Shown piece after piece: positions 36,029 through 45,843 of a stretch of DNA of 64,000 nucleotides. The DNA lies in the NCBI GenBank assembly GCA_035048495.1, contig CM068551.1, positions 10,045,248-10,109,247 on the forward strand, read 5' to 3'. A program made the translations under genes and the position numbers. Each line of letters begins with the position of its first letter. Positions within the stretch are counted from its first letter, which is position 1. Source of the DNA: Euptelea pleiosperma (Eukaryota > Streptophyta > Magnoliopsida > Ranunculales > Eupteleaceae). The notes beneath the pieces were generated by a model. The model had not been told where the DNA came from and searched no databases. It saw only the letters and a list, made by a program, of their open reading frames with translations.

Positions 36029-37766
36029 CTATCCTATCCCTTGTCTAGGTATACCTATGTAGAACAAGACAATATACATGATAGTAAGTTCTCTGAGCAG
36101 ACCCTCAAAAACATTTAGTTCAGCGGGGAGGGATAGAAGCTTCTTAGTAAAGACTGAGAGGAGAGTAGTAGTGGGTTCTCTGACCGTGGTTAGCAGAGCC
36201 GCAAACTCATTGAGTTTTGCGGGAATGTCTCTGAATGGAGCAGACTCCTAGAGATCAGTAATACCAAAATTGTTTCTCTGAGATTAAGTCAGACTCAAAG
36301 CGTTCTTGACACTTGGATAATTTATCTTCGGGAGAGTCCTGAATTAGATTCTCTACGACATCAGGGTCATCGATAATATCGACGTAGGGTAGCGGGTGAA
36401 AATTATTGACCTCTCCCTCGAGGTTTCCTAATTTGATAGGGGTATTCCAATTTCTACACTCAATATGTTCATCCTTGGTGGGGAACGGTAGGTTCAGGAC
36501 AACTGGAATCCCATGTTCTAGACACGGCTCATTAGTAGGAATGTCTTCATCCAGGGCAGAGAAAGAATTATCAGAGATAGAGATGGAACTGAGTTCCTCT
36601 ATGCTCCGTCCAGAAGTTGGTGCTGTTAAGGGCACCAAAGATTGAGACTTGGGTTCATCACTATTGTTGCATAATCCAAGGGAGGTGGGGAGGAACGGTA
36701 GGTCTAGGACAGTTGGGATCCTACGATCGAGACACAGCTCAGTGTCATGGAGATCAACATCAGGGTCAGCAGAGGTAGAGTGAGAAATAGGTTGTTCTGA
36801 GATAGGTTCAAGATTTGGTGCTGTTAAAGGCACCGCATAAGGATACACTGGTTCCTTAATAATCGGGCTTGATCTAGGGGTGGTAACAACTTCTATTTCA
36901 TCCTGGCAATTCTGGTACTTGGTCCAATTGTGCGACTCCTCATTATAGACAGTGGCCATGTCACTCTCCTCAGGATAGGCTATTGGTGGGCTAGTGAAGT
37001 TGACTTCCTCTCTCTCATTTTCTAATTGAACTAGACGTTGCTCTAAGCTCTCCATAGATTGCTGTTGTTGGTGCTCTAGACTTTGAAAATATAGTTGTTG
37101 TTGGGCAATGTACTGAGAGAGAAGGTCCTCTAGACAGGGTTTAATAGCCAATGGAGGTGCTTCAGCCAAGGGGAGCTGAGGTGCCAACTCTTGATTGTAG
37201 TCCGACTGGGTATGAAAGTTGTAAGGCAGAGTAGAGTCTAGGACTAGCTGCTTACTCTGGAAATCCTGAGGGGCCCACTATTGATCAAAATAGTCATTCT
37301 ATGGATATGACGGGTACTGGGATTGCGAGTATTGCCAGTCATACTCTCCAATGGGTTGATGGAACCTGGAAGAATAATTATCCTACAAAAGTTGCTGCAG
37401 GATAGCAGACTGTTCCCAACCAAAGTTATGGTGACTCGTATTATCCGGATAATAAGTGTTGTCATAAGAGGTCTACATTGGAGATGGAAAGGTATAGACA
37501 TCTTGCTGGATAGGAGGGTAATATCCTACAGACTGGGAATTGTGCACAGGTTGCTGGACCGCGGCACGAAGGGCAGCGATTGAGTTTTTAAGCTCTTGGA
37601 GTATAGAGTTGTACTTCGGATCTCTGTAATTGTCATACCCCATAGAAGGCTGCAAGACTGAAATATCATAATGATACGTAGAATTGTCGTACCATTATTG
37701 AGAGTGATTACCTAGATTCTCACAAAAATTATAGTAGGTCTCATATAGAGGCTGTTCATTTGCCAT
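36029..37766 (-). pseudogene. Gag-like ORF of element B, broken
   Basis: This is the minus-strand counterpart of 5216-6969, beginning with ATG at 37766. Its longest open part (36255-37187) encodes about 310 residues with a Gln-rich coiled coil (LEHQQQQSMESLEQR) and an acidic Pro/Ser-rich region with an internal duplication. The upstream part has premature stops, including a TAG near 37476 where element A has CAG, which fits C-to-T decay. The C-terminal part is frameshifted after about 36300. No enzyme domain is seen. Confidence 0.65.
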
Positions 37767-37988
37767 CAAAAGCGATAGAGGGGTTCGGTGGACTAACTCT
37801 CAGATCGAGTTAGTCAAAGGTTAGGGCAAGTCCAACCGGGCTTCTACTTCAAAAGTAAGCCCAAGATTTGGCAAAAAGTTGCCAAAAGGAGACACTAGAG
37901 TAGTGATCCTAAATGATGCACACCAAGCACAGATAATCCTCAGGATATATTTTAGAAATTATCTTGTTAGTTTTTGGGGCTAGAGTAG

Positions 37989-37993
37989 ATTAT
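37989..37993. other. Empty target site matching the element A solo LTR
   Basis: attat on the plus strand (ataat on the element strand), in the context TACTCTAGCCCC / CCCGCCCACTGTC, is the uninterrupted form of the target duplicated at 3335-3339 and 4986-4990. It shows the ancestral sequence before the solo LTR entered element A. Confidence 0.9.
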
Positions 37994-39538
37994 GACAGTG
38001 GGCGGACCACTGGTTTATCTTTTAACTGCCGGACTAATTGTTTGCACTCAGAAGTTCTCACCAGGCTACACTCTTCAGAGTGAATCCTTTAGTACTAACT
38101 CTAGTTAACAACAAGACAATCCGAAGCCTAGACAGACGTGCGGCACAATGGCTGTCTTAAGTACGTCCCAGACTAACCGGATTGGTCAAGTATATAAGAA
38201 GAGTGTTCCCTCGGGTTAAGCTAGGGTTGGTGCGTGTTCCTAGTCCACACGCAACTAACCGTCGAATAGTCCAAGAAGCCACGTCGAGCTCATTGTACTT
38301 GAGTAGCAGGGACTTATGGGTGTGTTAGACAACAGGGACCCTCGCTCGTGGTCTTATTTCGATTGGATGTTAAGCGGGTTCGCTTTGTGTGGATTTTTCC
38401 TCGAACACCGGGCTAATTGGCTCTACTTCTTGATTCTTTTTAATTAAATGGAGCCTTGTGATCAAATCAGTTGAAATGATGAGGCGGGTGATGAAATCCT
38501 ACCAGTTTCAATTTGGAGCTGGGTCTGCTCTCTCAGAGTTGATTGATTAACGGCCACGCCACGCAAGTCGAGTAAGTTGTTGCTAGAAAATAAATAGACA
38601 TGCGGCAATGATTCACCCAAATTGCTTTGTATCGCACTCAAGGCAAGGATAGAGACTTACCTCCCGTGGGCCACACCACGGTGTCGCCTCCGTGGGTTAG
38701 GGAGGGGTATCCTAATAGGCTTGGGCCCGACTCCACCTCTTTGAGCTTTCGCTCCCTACCCACACTGGATCGTGTTCCTGCAGAAAAGTTAGATCGCACG
38801 GTTTAGATATTTGGGATTCTATTTGTTGGAAGATTTGACCGGCTATCAGGGTTTCACGAAACACGCATTGATTTTAGCCAGTAATAGAGTTGTTCCCAAT
38901 TATGGTTCGAAGTTGAGAATAGAAATTTCTGAATTTGGATTCGGAACATTCTCTTTTCAAAAGTTCTCAGATAAGGAAACCTTCCAAATAAAGTAAAGAT
39001 TTAAAATCCCGTCAATTTTAGAAATTTCCCAAATTGAGGAAATCTTTTCTAATTAGAAGATCTCCTATTTTAGAATTGTCCAAAATTAGAGAATATCTAT
39101 AAATAGACTCTCTCCGAAATTGGAATGTCTTAAAAAAGGAACCCTAATTTCGAGATTCTGATGTATCTGGAAACTATCCAAAAATAAAAAATCCTAGAAT
39201 CTATCTAAAAATAGCAAGAAACGAAAACCCTAATTTTTTTGAATTTTTGATTTTTGATTTTTTTTTGGTATTTTTCACTTAATCTAGGGTTTCTAAAAAA
39301 CCCTAGAACAAGATCTAGCAGTTATTTGGAAAGCAATAAAATTCCTAAATTATTACAACTTTGCACTCGGCCTTCCGAGGCATTAAAAATAGTAATTTAA
39401 AAGACTGCTAAAAATCACTAAAAACCAAAAATAGAAAGTTTCCCGAAAAGGTCAGGCTGTCCAAATTGAGCAGCTTTCCGCATCATCAACTTTCAAATTC
39501 CATCTTTACGTCCTTTTTCGCACTCCCGTACACCCGAG

Positions 39539-39552
39539 CGGCAGCGGCGCCA
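39539..39552 (-). promoter_or_regulatory. Primer-binding site of element B, tRNA-Asp
   Basis: On the minus strand TGGCGCCGCTGCCG follows the LTR end after two bases. It matches the tRNA-Asp PBS TGGCGCCGTTGCCG at 13 of 14 positions, supporting an Athila/Tat-type Gypsy affiliation. Confidence 0.9.
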
Positions 39553-39554
39553 TT

Positions 39555-42158
39555 TGATAGTAGGATTTTTCCACATCGTTGGTTACGAAAACCCTAGAAT
39601 CAACACATTTGTAATTTTTATCCGGTTATCCTGCAAAATATGGAGATATTGTATAGGGATTCGTGTCGGATGTCGATCCGCACTCAGGATTAGTTGGATT
39701 AGCACAATAATGAACATAAAATGACGAGAAATTTGCAGAGAATGTAACTCAATCAACTTAATTCAACTTCATTCAATCGAACATGTCTCTTACAATGAAA
39801 AGCAGACCAAAATAACTAAATTATAAAGCATAAAAAAAAGAATAAACTAGAAAGAGAATTTGAGAAACCAGAGAGAGATGAGAGAGAAAGTAGTTAGAGA
39901 GAGAAAACTAAAGAGAGAAGGAAAAGAAGAGAGAGAAAGAAGAAACCTAGAGATATTTAGAGAGAGAAAGAAGAATAGAAAGCTAGAGAGGGAAAGAGAG
40001 ATCTAGAGAGTGGGAGAGTTTACCTTTGATGAAGAGTGCCCCACTTAATCTCGATCGGTGATCACAAATAGCTCGGTTGAAGGGAGTGGCATGTGGTAGA
40101 GATCACGGCAACAATTGAAATCGTGAAGGAGACGAAAACTATGGATGATATCCAGCAAGTGGTCTCCGATTAGGAGGAAAAAGGGTGCTCCGTTATAGAG
40201 CTATGGTGTGCAACCCGATGCTTGGGAGAGTTGCTGGTGGTGGCTGGAGGAATAAGCAGCATTGGAAGGGTGTCCAACCGGTAGGCCATGTAGGAAGATG
40301 TCTTCGGGCTAGGAGGATGAATTGCTAGTTCACCGGAAGGAGGAAGAATGGCAAGGCGGTGGAGAAGAGCTCCTCATGGTCAGCAACACCCGGTGATTGT
40401 TGGTTTGGTGTGGGAGAGGTGCAGATCTAGTGATAGCATGTTGTAATGGCGGCAAGGGCGGTGAAAGGAAGAGCGAGGAGGCGCAACGGCTAGAGAGTGC
40501 ATGCTGGTGGTGGTGCTTGGTGTAGATGGCTGAGGGTGACGGTGCACCAGTCCTCAGGAGGGAAGCCAGCGACTTCCCCTTCTTCTTCATTTCTTCTTCG
40601 TTTCAGTTCTATTCTCTTTATTTTGTTTTTTTTTTCTTTTTTTTCTTCTTTTTTTTTAAAAGAGAGAGGTGAGGACGTTGGCACACACCATTAACGTTGG
40701 AGTGGTGGTGTTCTAGGTGAAGAAGATGGCTAGAAAGAGGGCGATTTGTAGAGAAACGATGAGGGAAGTGAACCAGGAGGTTGCACGGTGTGGAAGCAAG
40801 AAGAAACAGAATGGAGCTGCTCCCTTCACACCTGCTGCGACGAAAGAAAGAGAAGAAGAAGGAGATAAGGTGAAGAAGAAGGAGATAAGGTGAAGAAGAA
40901 GAAGAAGAAGAACGACAACAACAACAACAAGAGAAGCCAGGAGAAGAAGAAGACGAAGGCGAAGAAGAAAACCAGTTCGCCGGAGTAGTGGCTGGGATGC
41001 TGACCGGAGTTGCAGGTTTTGCAACTCCGGTGGAAGGCGTGGGAGGAGGACGTGCAACAGGTGCGGTGGAGGAGGAAAAGAAGAAGAAGAAGAAGATTTA
41101 GAAGAAGAAGAAGAAGATGAAGAAGAAGAAGATCTAGAAGAAGCAAGGGAGAAGAAGGGAAGGAGGAGGCGACGCTCCACCAACTCGCCGGAGAAGATGA
41201 GAAGAAGAGAAGAAAGAGGAAAGAAGAGAAGGAAGAGAAGGGAAAAGGAAGAAGAAACAAGAGGGGGGGATCGAAGGGTTTTTAACCCCGAGGTTTTCTT
41301 CCCTTTTGTGAGAGAGAGACCGAAGAGATGGGAGTCAAAGGCTTAATATGGAAGGATGATTGAGATGGTGGTCGACCGGGTGACATCAATGGTGATCAGA
41401 GAGATCGGATGATCAGACGGTAGATCGAATGGCGATTGAACGATGGAATTGAGGGATGAAAGAATTAGGATGATGATGATTAGCCTAGTGAGGGATGAAA
41501 TGGGTGATAGGGGAGAGATCGTGTGGTGAGAATGACAATCGGATGGTCGATCAAATGATCGACTGGTTGAAGTGGAGAGGAGAGAGAGAGAATTAGGAGC
41601 GATGAGAGAGAAAATAATAGAAAATATAGAAAAATGAGCTGTCAAAGGGTCTAGAACCCTCGTCTTCATTATGTCCCTCCTCACGCTTCACCAGTAGAGT
41701 AGACCATCATTTCTTATTGATTCACGCGGCTTTCAACGCTTTGGTCCGTCTCTTGGTCATTAGCTCTCCTACTCTCTTCGTTCTTTGGGCCGGCTCTTTG
41801 GTCCTTTTATTTAGCCCATATTTGGCCCATATCTTCTAGTCATAGCCTGTGGGCTCTTTAAGTTTTGATAATGGGCTTTCATGATCAATTTTGGCCTGCA
41901 AGTCTCGAGAATCATCCAATCAGGGCTTCCTACGATAGAAAAAGCGCGTAATAAGACTTAATCAGAACGACTTTATATTTAGACTTCTGAAAATGTGTTT
42001 AATGCATGCAAATATACCATTTCGTCTAGAAAAGTGTGTTCTAAGCAACAGACGATACTCTTACATAGAAAAGTAGATAAATAGAGCATTTTACGTAGGA
42101 GAGTGCAATAACGCTAAAAGGATAGTTGCTTAAAATAAGCACTTTTGAGCGAATATCA
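39555..42158 (-). repeat. Element B 5' LTR
   Basis: This 2604-bp LTR runs from TGATAGTAGG to GCGAATATCA, followed by TSD ctaat. It contains a palindrome at 41003-41031 and a tRNA-like block near 41645-41705. A deletion relative to the 3' LTR lies at about 41288. A donor-like TTACC (GGTAA, reverse) lies near 40020. Confidence 0.93.
41003..41031. repeat. AGTTGCA-type palindrome in LTR-1
   Basis: ACCGGAGTTGC and GCAACTCCGGT are perfect arms around a 7-nt loop. Confidence 0.8.
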
Positions 42159-42417
42159 CTAATCTATGGATACTCGAGGTATAGACATCATAGACAAATC
42201 TTTATCATCGCAAGAGAAAACCCTATTTCTATGTTTCTTTTCAAACCCTAATTCATTTTGAAATCTCTCTCCTTTCTATCTGTAAGCAGAATTCTCTCAA
42301 ATCCCAATCGTGTCTTCTCTCCTTTTTTGATTGATTAATCAATCAAGAGAGATGTTGTTCTTTCTAGGGTTTCTTCTACAATCTCTTGAAGCTTCTTAGT
42401 GTTTCTATGTTGAGGAA

Positions 42418-42572
42418 ATGACGGATATTGTCGTGCTTGTGACCGGTCTGGAGATAACCCGTCTGAACAAGGATGATGAGGACGGAAGAAGGGACAACAC
42501 GCTGCACTGCCATCCCTTAGGTGATTTCTCCATTGTCGAGATCCTCACGATTCATAGCCAAGTTGTGCAGTG
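42418..42572 (+). pseudogene. First exon of an unidentified gene carried by the hAT element
   Basis: Within the hAT element a leader-like CT-rich stretch (42240-42415) is followed by ATG at 42418 and 51 open codons ending at a consensus donor GTAAGTTT (42573). The peptide starts MTDIVVLVTGLEITRLNKDD and contains CHPLGDFSIVEILTIH, a composition unlike the surrounding repeats. The product is not recognised. This suggests that a host gene's 5' end was captured by the transposon. Being next to AT repeats, the rest of the gene is absent. Confidence 0.5.
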
Positions 42573-43507
42573 GTAAGTTTTATATATACATAAGGATTAC
42601 TACTATGTATCATATATATATATATATAAATCGGGTTCGGGTTAGGTCGGGTTGGCTAAGACCTCAGCCCAAGCCCAACCCAATTTTGATCGGGTTTAAG
42701 AAAATCTAGCCCGAGCCCGAGCCCGAGTACTGAAGAAGTTAGCCCAACCCGAGCCCAACATCGGGTTGTGCCTGTCGGGCTCAGATTGAGCCCGCCCAAG
42801 TTGCAGCCCTAATAAATATCTTTAAAAATATAATTTCTTTCTCACAACACTGTATACCACCTTGTTTTCAAAATCACACATCTTTTGTAACTAAAAACCA
42901 CTTTAGGGAAACTATTTTGTTTTGTCTTTTGTAAGTTTCCAAAACAATTTCTTATTTTAGTTGAAAACCATATTTTCCCAAAACCACCTCTATCTTTATC
43001 TTTTGACAAAACTTGCTTTTTGTTTTTTTGTGGGTTTTGTCTTGTAGTCAAAAGTACACCACCCATCCAAAATCCTTCCTAATGAGGAATTTTCATTTCC
43101 AACATCTTACACCTCTTCCCTTATAAAGTAATCCTCAAATCCATTACTTATCTTCTATCGAGACTTGATGCCATAATCATTTATTTTCTCTTGATGAAGA
43201 TCCCAAGCATCATAAGTACTTAATGGGTCGATCATGTAGTTAGGGTGGATCATCAAATGTTTGAGATGAGATCGCAGACCATTGGATGACAGATGACTTA
43301 TCGGATGAAAGATCGGTCAAGGACGATAGGTATGAATGGTAGTGATCAGATGGATCTGTGGGCGGTGGAGATAGATCAAGGTAGGCCGTAGGATAAAGTG
43401 ATTGCGAAAGGAGAGAGGAATGGATGGTTGATATAGAGAGGAGAGAGAAAATGAGGGTTTAGAGAGAGGAGAGAGAAAGTTATACAAAATGGAGAAAAAT
43501 ACTAGTA

Positions 43508-43570
43508 GAGGGTCTTGAACCCTGGTCTTTGACTTGGTCTTCTGCATGCTTTACCAACTGAGCAAGTCTT
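43508..43570 (-). other. tRNA-like segment in LTR-1, best preserved
   Basis: On the minus strand TGCTCAGTTGGTAAAGC (A-box, near 43550-43565) is followed about 30 nt later by GGGTTCAAGACCC (B-box and T-arm, 43510-43522). The T-arm can pair (AGGG with CCCT around a 7-nt loop) and GCT pairs with AGC in the D-arm. No acceptor stem is evident, so it is a tRNA-derived promoter relic rather than a tRNA gene. Confidence 0.75.
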
Positions 43571-44026
43571 CATCTTGTGTTAGTTGATAAGCATTAATCT
43601 CCTTAGTCTCTTCTTTGAGGACTTGTCTCTCCTTCTCTCTTGGTCGTCTCTCGACTCTTTTAATCCTCTAGCTCTTTCCGTCTTTGACCTTCATTCTCTT
43701 GTCTAAGTCCACTGGCTCTCTATGCTTTGATCAAAGGTTCTGGTAGTCGGTTGTGGGCCCGTATTCTATCAAAATTGTCCGATAGTGCTCCTGCGATAGA
43801 AGAAATCGCATAATGAGAATTCTACAAAATGGCTTCGCATGTGGATCAAATAAATGCGTATTAATACATGCAAATATACCATTTTGACCAGAAAAGTGTG
43901 TTCTACGCAATGGAGAAAACTCTTACGTAGAATAGTTGATAATTATGACAGTTTTACGTAGGAGAGTATGACAACGCTAGAAGGATAATTGCTTAAAATA
44001 AGTACTTTTGAGCGAATATCAATACC

Positions 44027-44332
44027 CATGGTATAGTGAATGACTAGTCCTTGTGGTCTATGTTACATGGCTTAAATTGACTCTAGATGGTGCATACCTG
44101 TGTGAAAATTAGTAAAGACCTAGTCATCCCTCCCTTAGAGATCTAAGCTGCCCATTTGAGGATTATTATTTGTGATGTTCATCTTGCTCAGTGGGTGGGA
44201 TGTTTATGTATCGAAGAGATGTACTGGTTACATTCATCTGTCCATACATGTCCATGCATTTGCTAGCACAATATGCTTCTTATAAATAACAATCCTTGAA
44301 TTGTCCAGAGTGGACAGTTTAGGAATTGATAT
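44027..44332. other. Unassigned sequence upstream of the CACTA ORF
   Basis: This is background or CACTA 5' sequence. No CACTA terminus or subterminal AACGGTT repeats are seen here. Confidence 0.4.
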
Positions 44333-44567
44333 TTGTTATGTGTTATTGTATACATGAATTGTATGAACTGGTTCAAAATCTGGTAACATTTTGTCGTTTT
44401 TCCCCGGATATACGATTTTTTGTTGTTTTTTATGCCTCAACTATCTACGATAGTTGGATGGCATGAAAATCAACAAAAAATATCTGTATATTTAGGGAAA
44501 TGGGTCAAAATGCTGCCAAATTTTGAACAAGTATATACAATTCATGTATACGAACAACACATAGCAA
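44333..44567. mobile_element. Foldback element, about 105-bp arms
   Basis: Left arm TTGTTATGTGTTATTGTATA onward and right arm ending CAACACATAGCAA are inverted copies along about 105 bp, with TCAACTATCTACGATAGTTGG-like symmetry at the centre (44437-44457). No TSD could be fixed. It is probably a MITE, inserted just upstream of the CACTA transposase frame. Confidence 0.8.
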
Positions 44568-44675
44568 GATGAATTCTTGAATGGGATAAGGTTTGACCTA
44601 GTGGCAGTTGAACCTAGGTACTCAAATTAAAACTGAAGTAGTTAATGCATAATATTGTATCTCCTAGTGCATTAC

Positions 44676-45843
44676 ATGACATCATCAATTAGTAAAGGAT
44701 GGATGACGTTGGACGATCGAACAACGGTAGAGTACGCAAAGGGAGTTGCTTCATTTCTAGAGTTTACGGTGGAGCATTGTGATGATCATAATAAGTTTTC
44801 ATGTCCGTGTGTTAAATGTCGAAATGGAAAAGAGATAGTCGGTCTCCACACGATTTCAAAGCATTTGTTTGAAAATGGTATTGATAGATCGTACACTACA
44901 TGGTATTTTCATGGAGATTGAAAACCTTTCGACGATGAACAACCATCGACAAGAGAATCAGTCGTTGAAAATGATTGTGCGGACAATCCGAGGATGGATG
45001 AACTTGTAAAGATGCATTTGGACGAATTGGTGAACAAGTTGATGCATTTAGGGAGGATATCTTAAGAAATGAAGATGGGAATGAAGGCACGTCAAATTTC
45101 CATGGTCCTCAAGTGAACGAAGAGAATAAATATAAGTCATTACTCGATGATGCAAAACAACCATTGTACCCTTCATGCCCAAAAGAATTCACAAAGTTGT
45201 CAGTTATAGTTGAGTTGTATAACCTGAAGGTACGCCATTTCTGGTCAGACAATAGTTTTGATGAATTCTTGAGTTGGTTAAGAAGTTGTTACCAGAAGGA
45301 AATACATTACCGGGAAAATTTTACGATGCTAAGAAAATGATAAAAGATTTGGGCATGGCTTATGATCAGATACATGCATGTCCGAATGACTGTATTCTAT
45401 ATTGGGAAGAGCACAAAGACAAGCAAAGTTGTCCAGTATGCGGTGCATCTAGATGGAAGTCTGAGTATGTGGCACAGAAGCAACGTAAACCAGTCCCTGC
45501 GAAGGTTTTGAGATATTTTCCTCTGACGCAAAGGATTAAGAGACTTTATAGGTTAGTATCCAATTTTAGATATAAGTTCATTCCTAATTGAGACCATTTA
45601 GTCTTTAATTATTTATAGCTACTTGTATATGTGGTATCCAATTGTACTTTGGTGTGTAGTGTTCCATAGATATGTAATGAAATGACTTGGCATGCGAGAG
45701 CAGAACAATCAAGTGGTGTCATACGAATTTTCGTTGATTCCTCAGCTTGGAAATCCATAGATTATACATGGCCAGATTTTGCTCTTGAAAAACGTAATGT
45801 CTGTTTAGGAGTTGCAGCTGATGGTGTCAATCCTTTTGGCAAT
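44676..45843 (+). pseudogene. CACTA transposase (Tnp2), N-terminal part
   Basis: The N-terminal transposase-associated domain (PF13963 type) is recognisable at 44694-44918: GWMTLDD, then CPCVKCRN and TTWYFHGD. A stop follows at about 44919, with frame changes near 45045 and 45290. The Tnp2 domain (PF02992 type) then begins, with IHACPNDCILYWEEH, CPVCGASRWK and LRYFPLTQRIKRLYR. An intron (45553 to about 45660) separates this from MTWHARAEQ...GVAADGVNPFGN. At the Asn codon the frame is cut by the solo LTR at 45844. The family cuts and pastes CACTA elements by their terminal repeats; this copy cannot encode an active enzyme. Confidence 0.9.

Larger units (their letters stand above)
28043..42158 (-). 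mobile_element. Element B, complete LTR-1 retrotransposon (minus), TSD ctaat
   Basis: This is a complete non-autonomous Athila/Tat-like Gypsy element: 3' LTR on the left (28043-34094, with a nested solo LTR), internal region (34095-39554) and 5' LTR on the right (39555-42158). It is flanked by ctaat at 28038-28042 and 42159-42163. Without the nested LTR it is about 10.9 kb. The internal 5.5 kb carries only a degenerate gag-like ORF and no enzymes. The two LTRs are far more alike than any other pair, apart from an indel of about 280 bp (29776-30056 absent near 41288) and microsatellite length changes. Confidence 0.93.
27773..42811. mobile_element. Non-autonomous hAT element, TSD ataaatat, interrupted by element B
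   Basis: Terminal inverted repeats are TAGGGTTGCAACTCAGGCGG at the left and the complement of CCGCCCAAGTTGCAGCCCTA at the right. They are flanked by the 8-bp duplication ataaatat at 27765-27772 and 42812-42819, diagnostic of hAT. The element proper is 27773-28042 plus 42164-42811, about 918 bp. Subterminal regions are rich in CGGGTTGGGTCGGG-type repeats, common in plant hAT MITEs. The interior contains an apparent host 5' leader and first exon (42418-42572). No transposase is present. Confidence 0.92.
26421..44021 (-). mobile_element. Solo LTR-1 (minus), TSD atacc, outermost layer of a four-level nest
   Basis: It starts TGAAAGTAGAG and ends GCGAATATCA, flanked by atacc at 26416-26420 and 44022-44026. 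The LTR itself is 26421-27772 plus 42820-44021 (about 2.55 kb); the rest is a nested hAT element that in turn holds element B. The donor-like site is near 26899 (CTTACC, reverse). The best preserved tRNA-like block of the family is at 43508-43570. Confidence 0.93.

Noticed and set aside
43508..43570. A true tRNA gene
   Set aside because: A-box, B-box and T-arm are present but no acceptor stem or convincing anticodon arm; it recurs as part of LTR-1.
44027..44676. Left terminus of the CACTA element
   Set aside because: No CACTA/CACCA end or AACGGTT-type subterminal repeats could be found here or in the background segments to the left.
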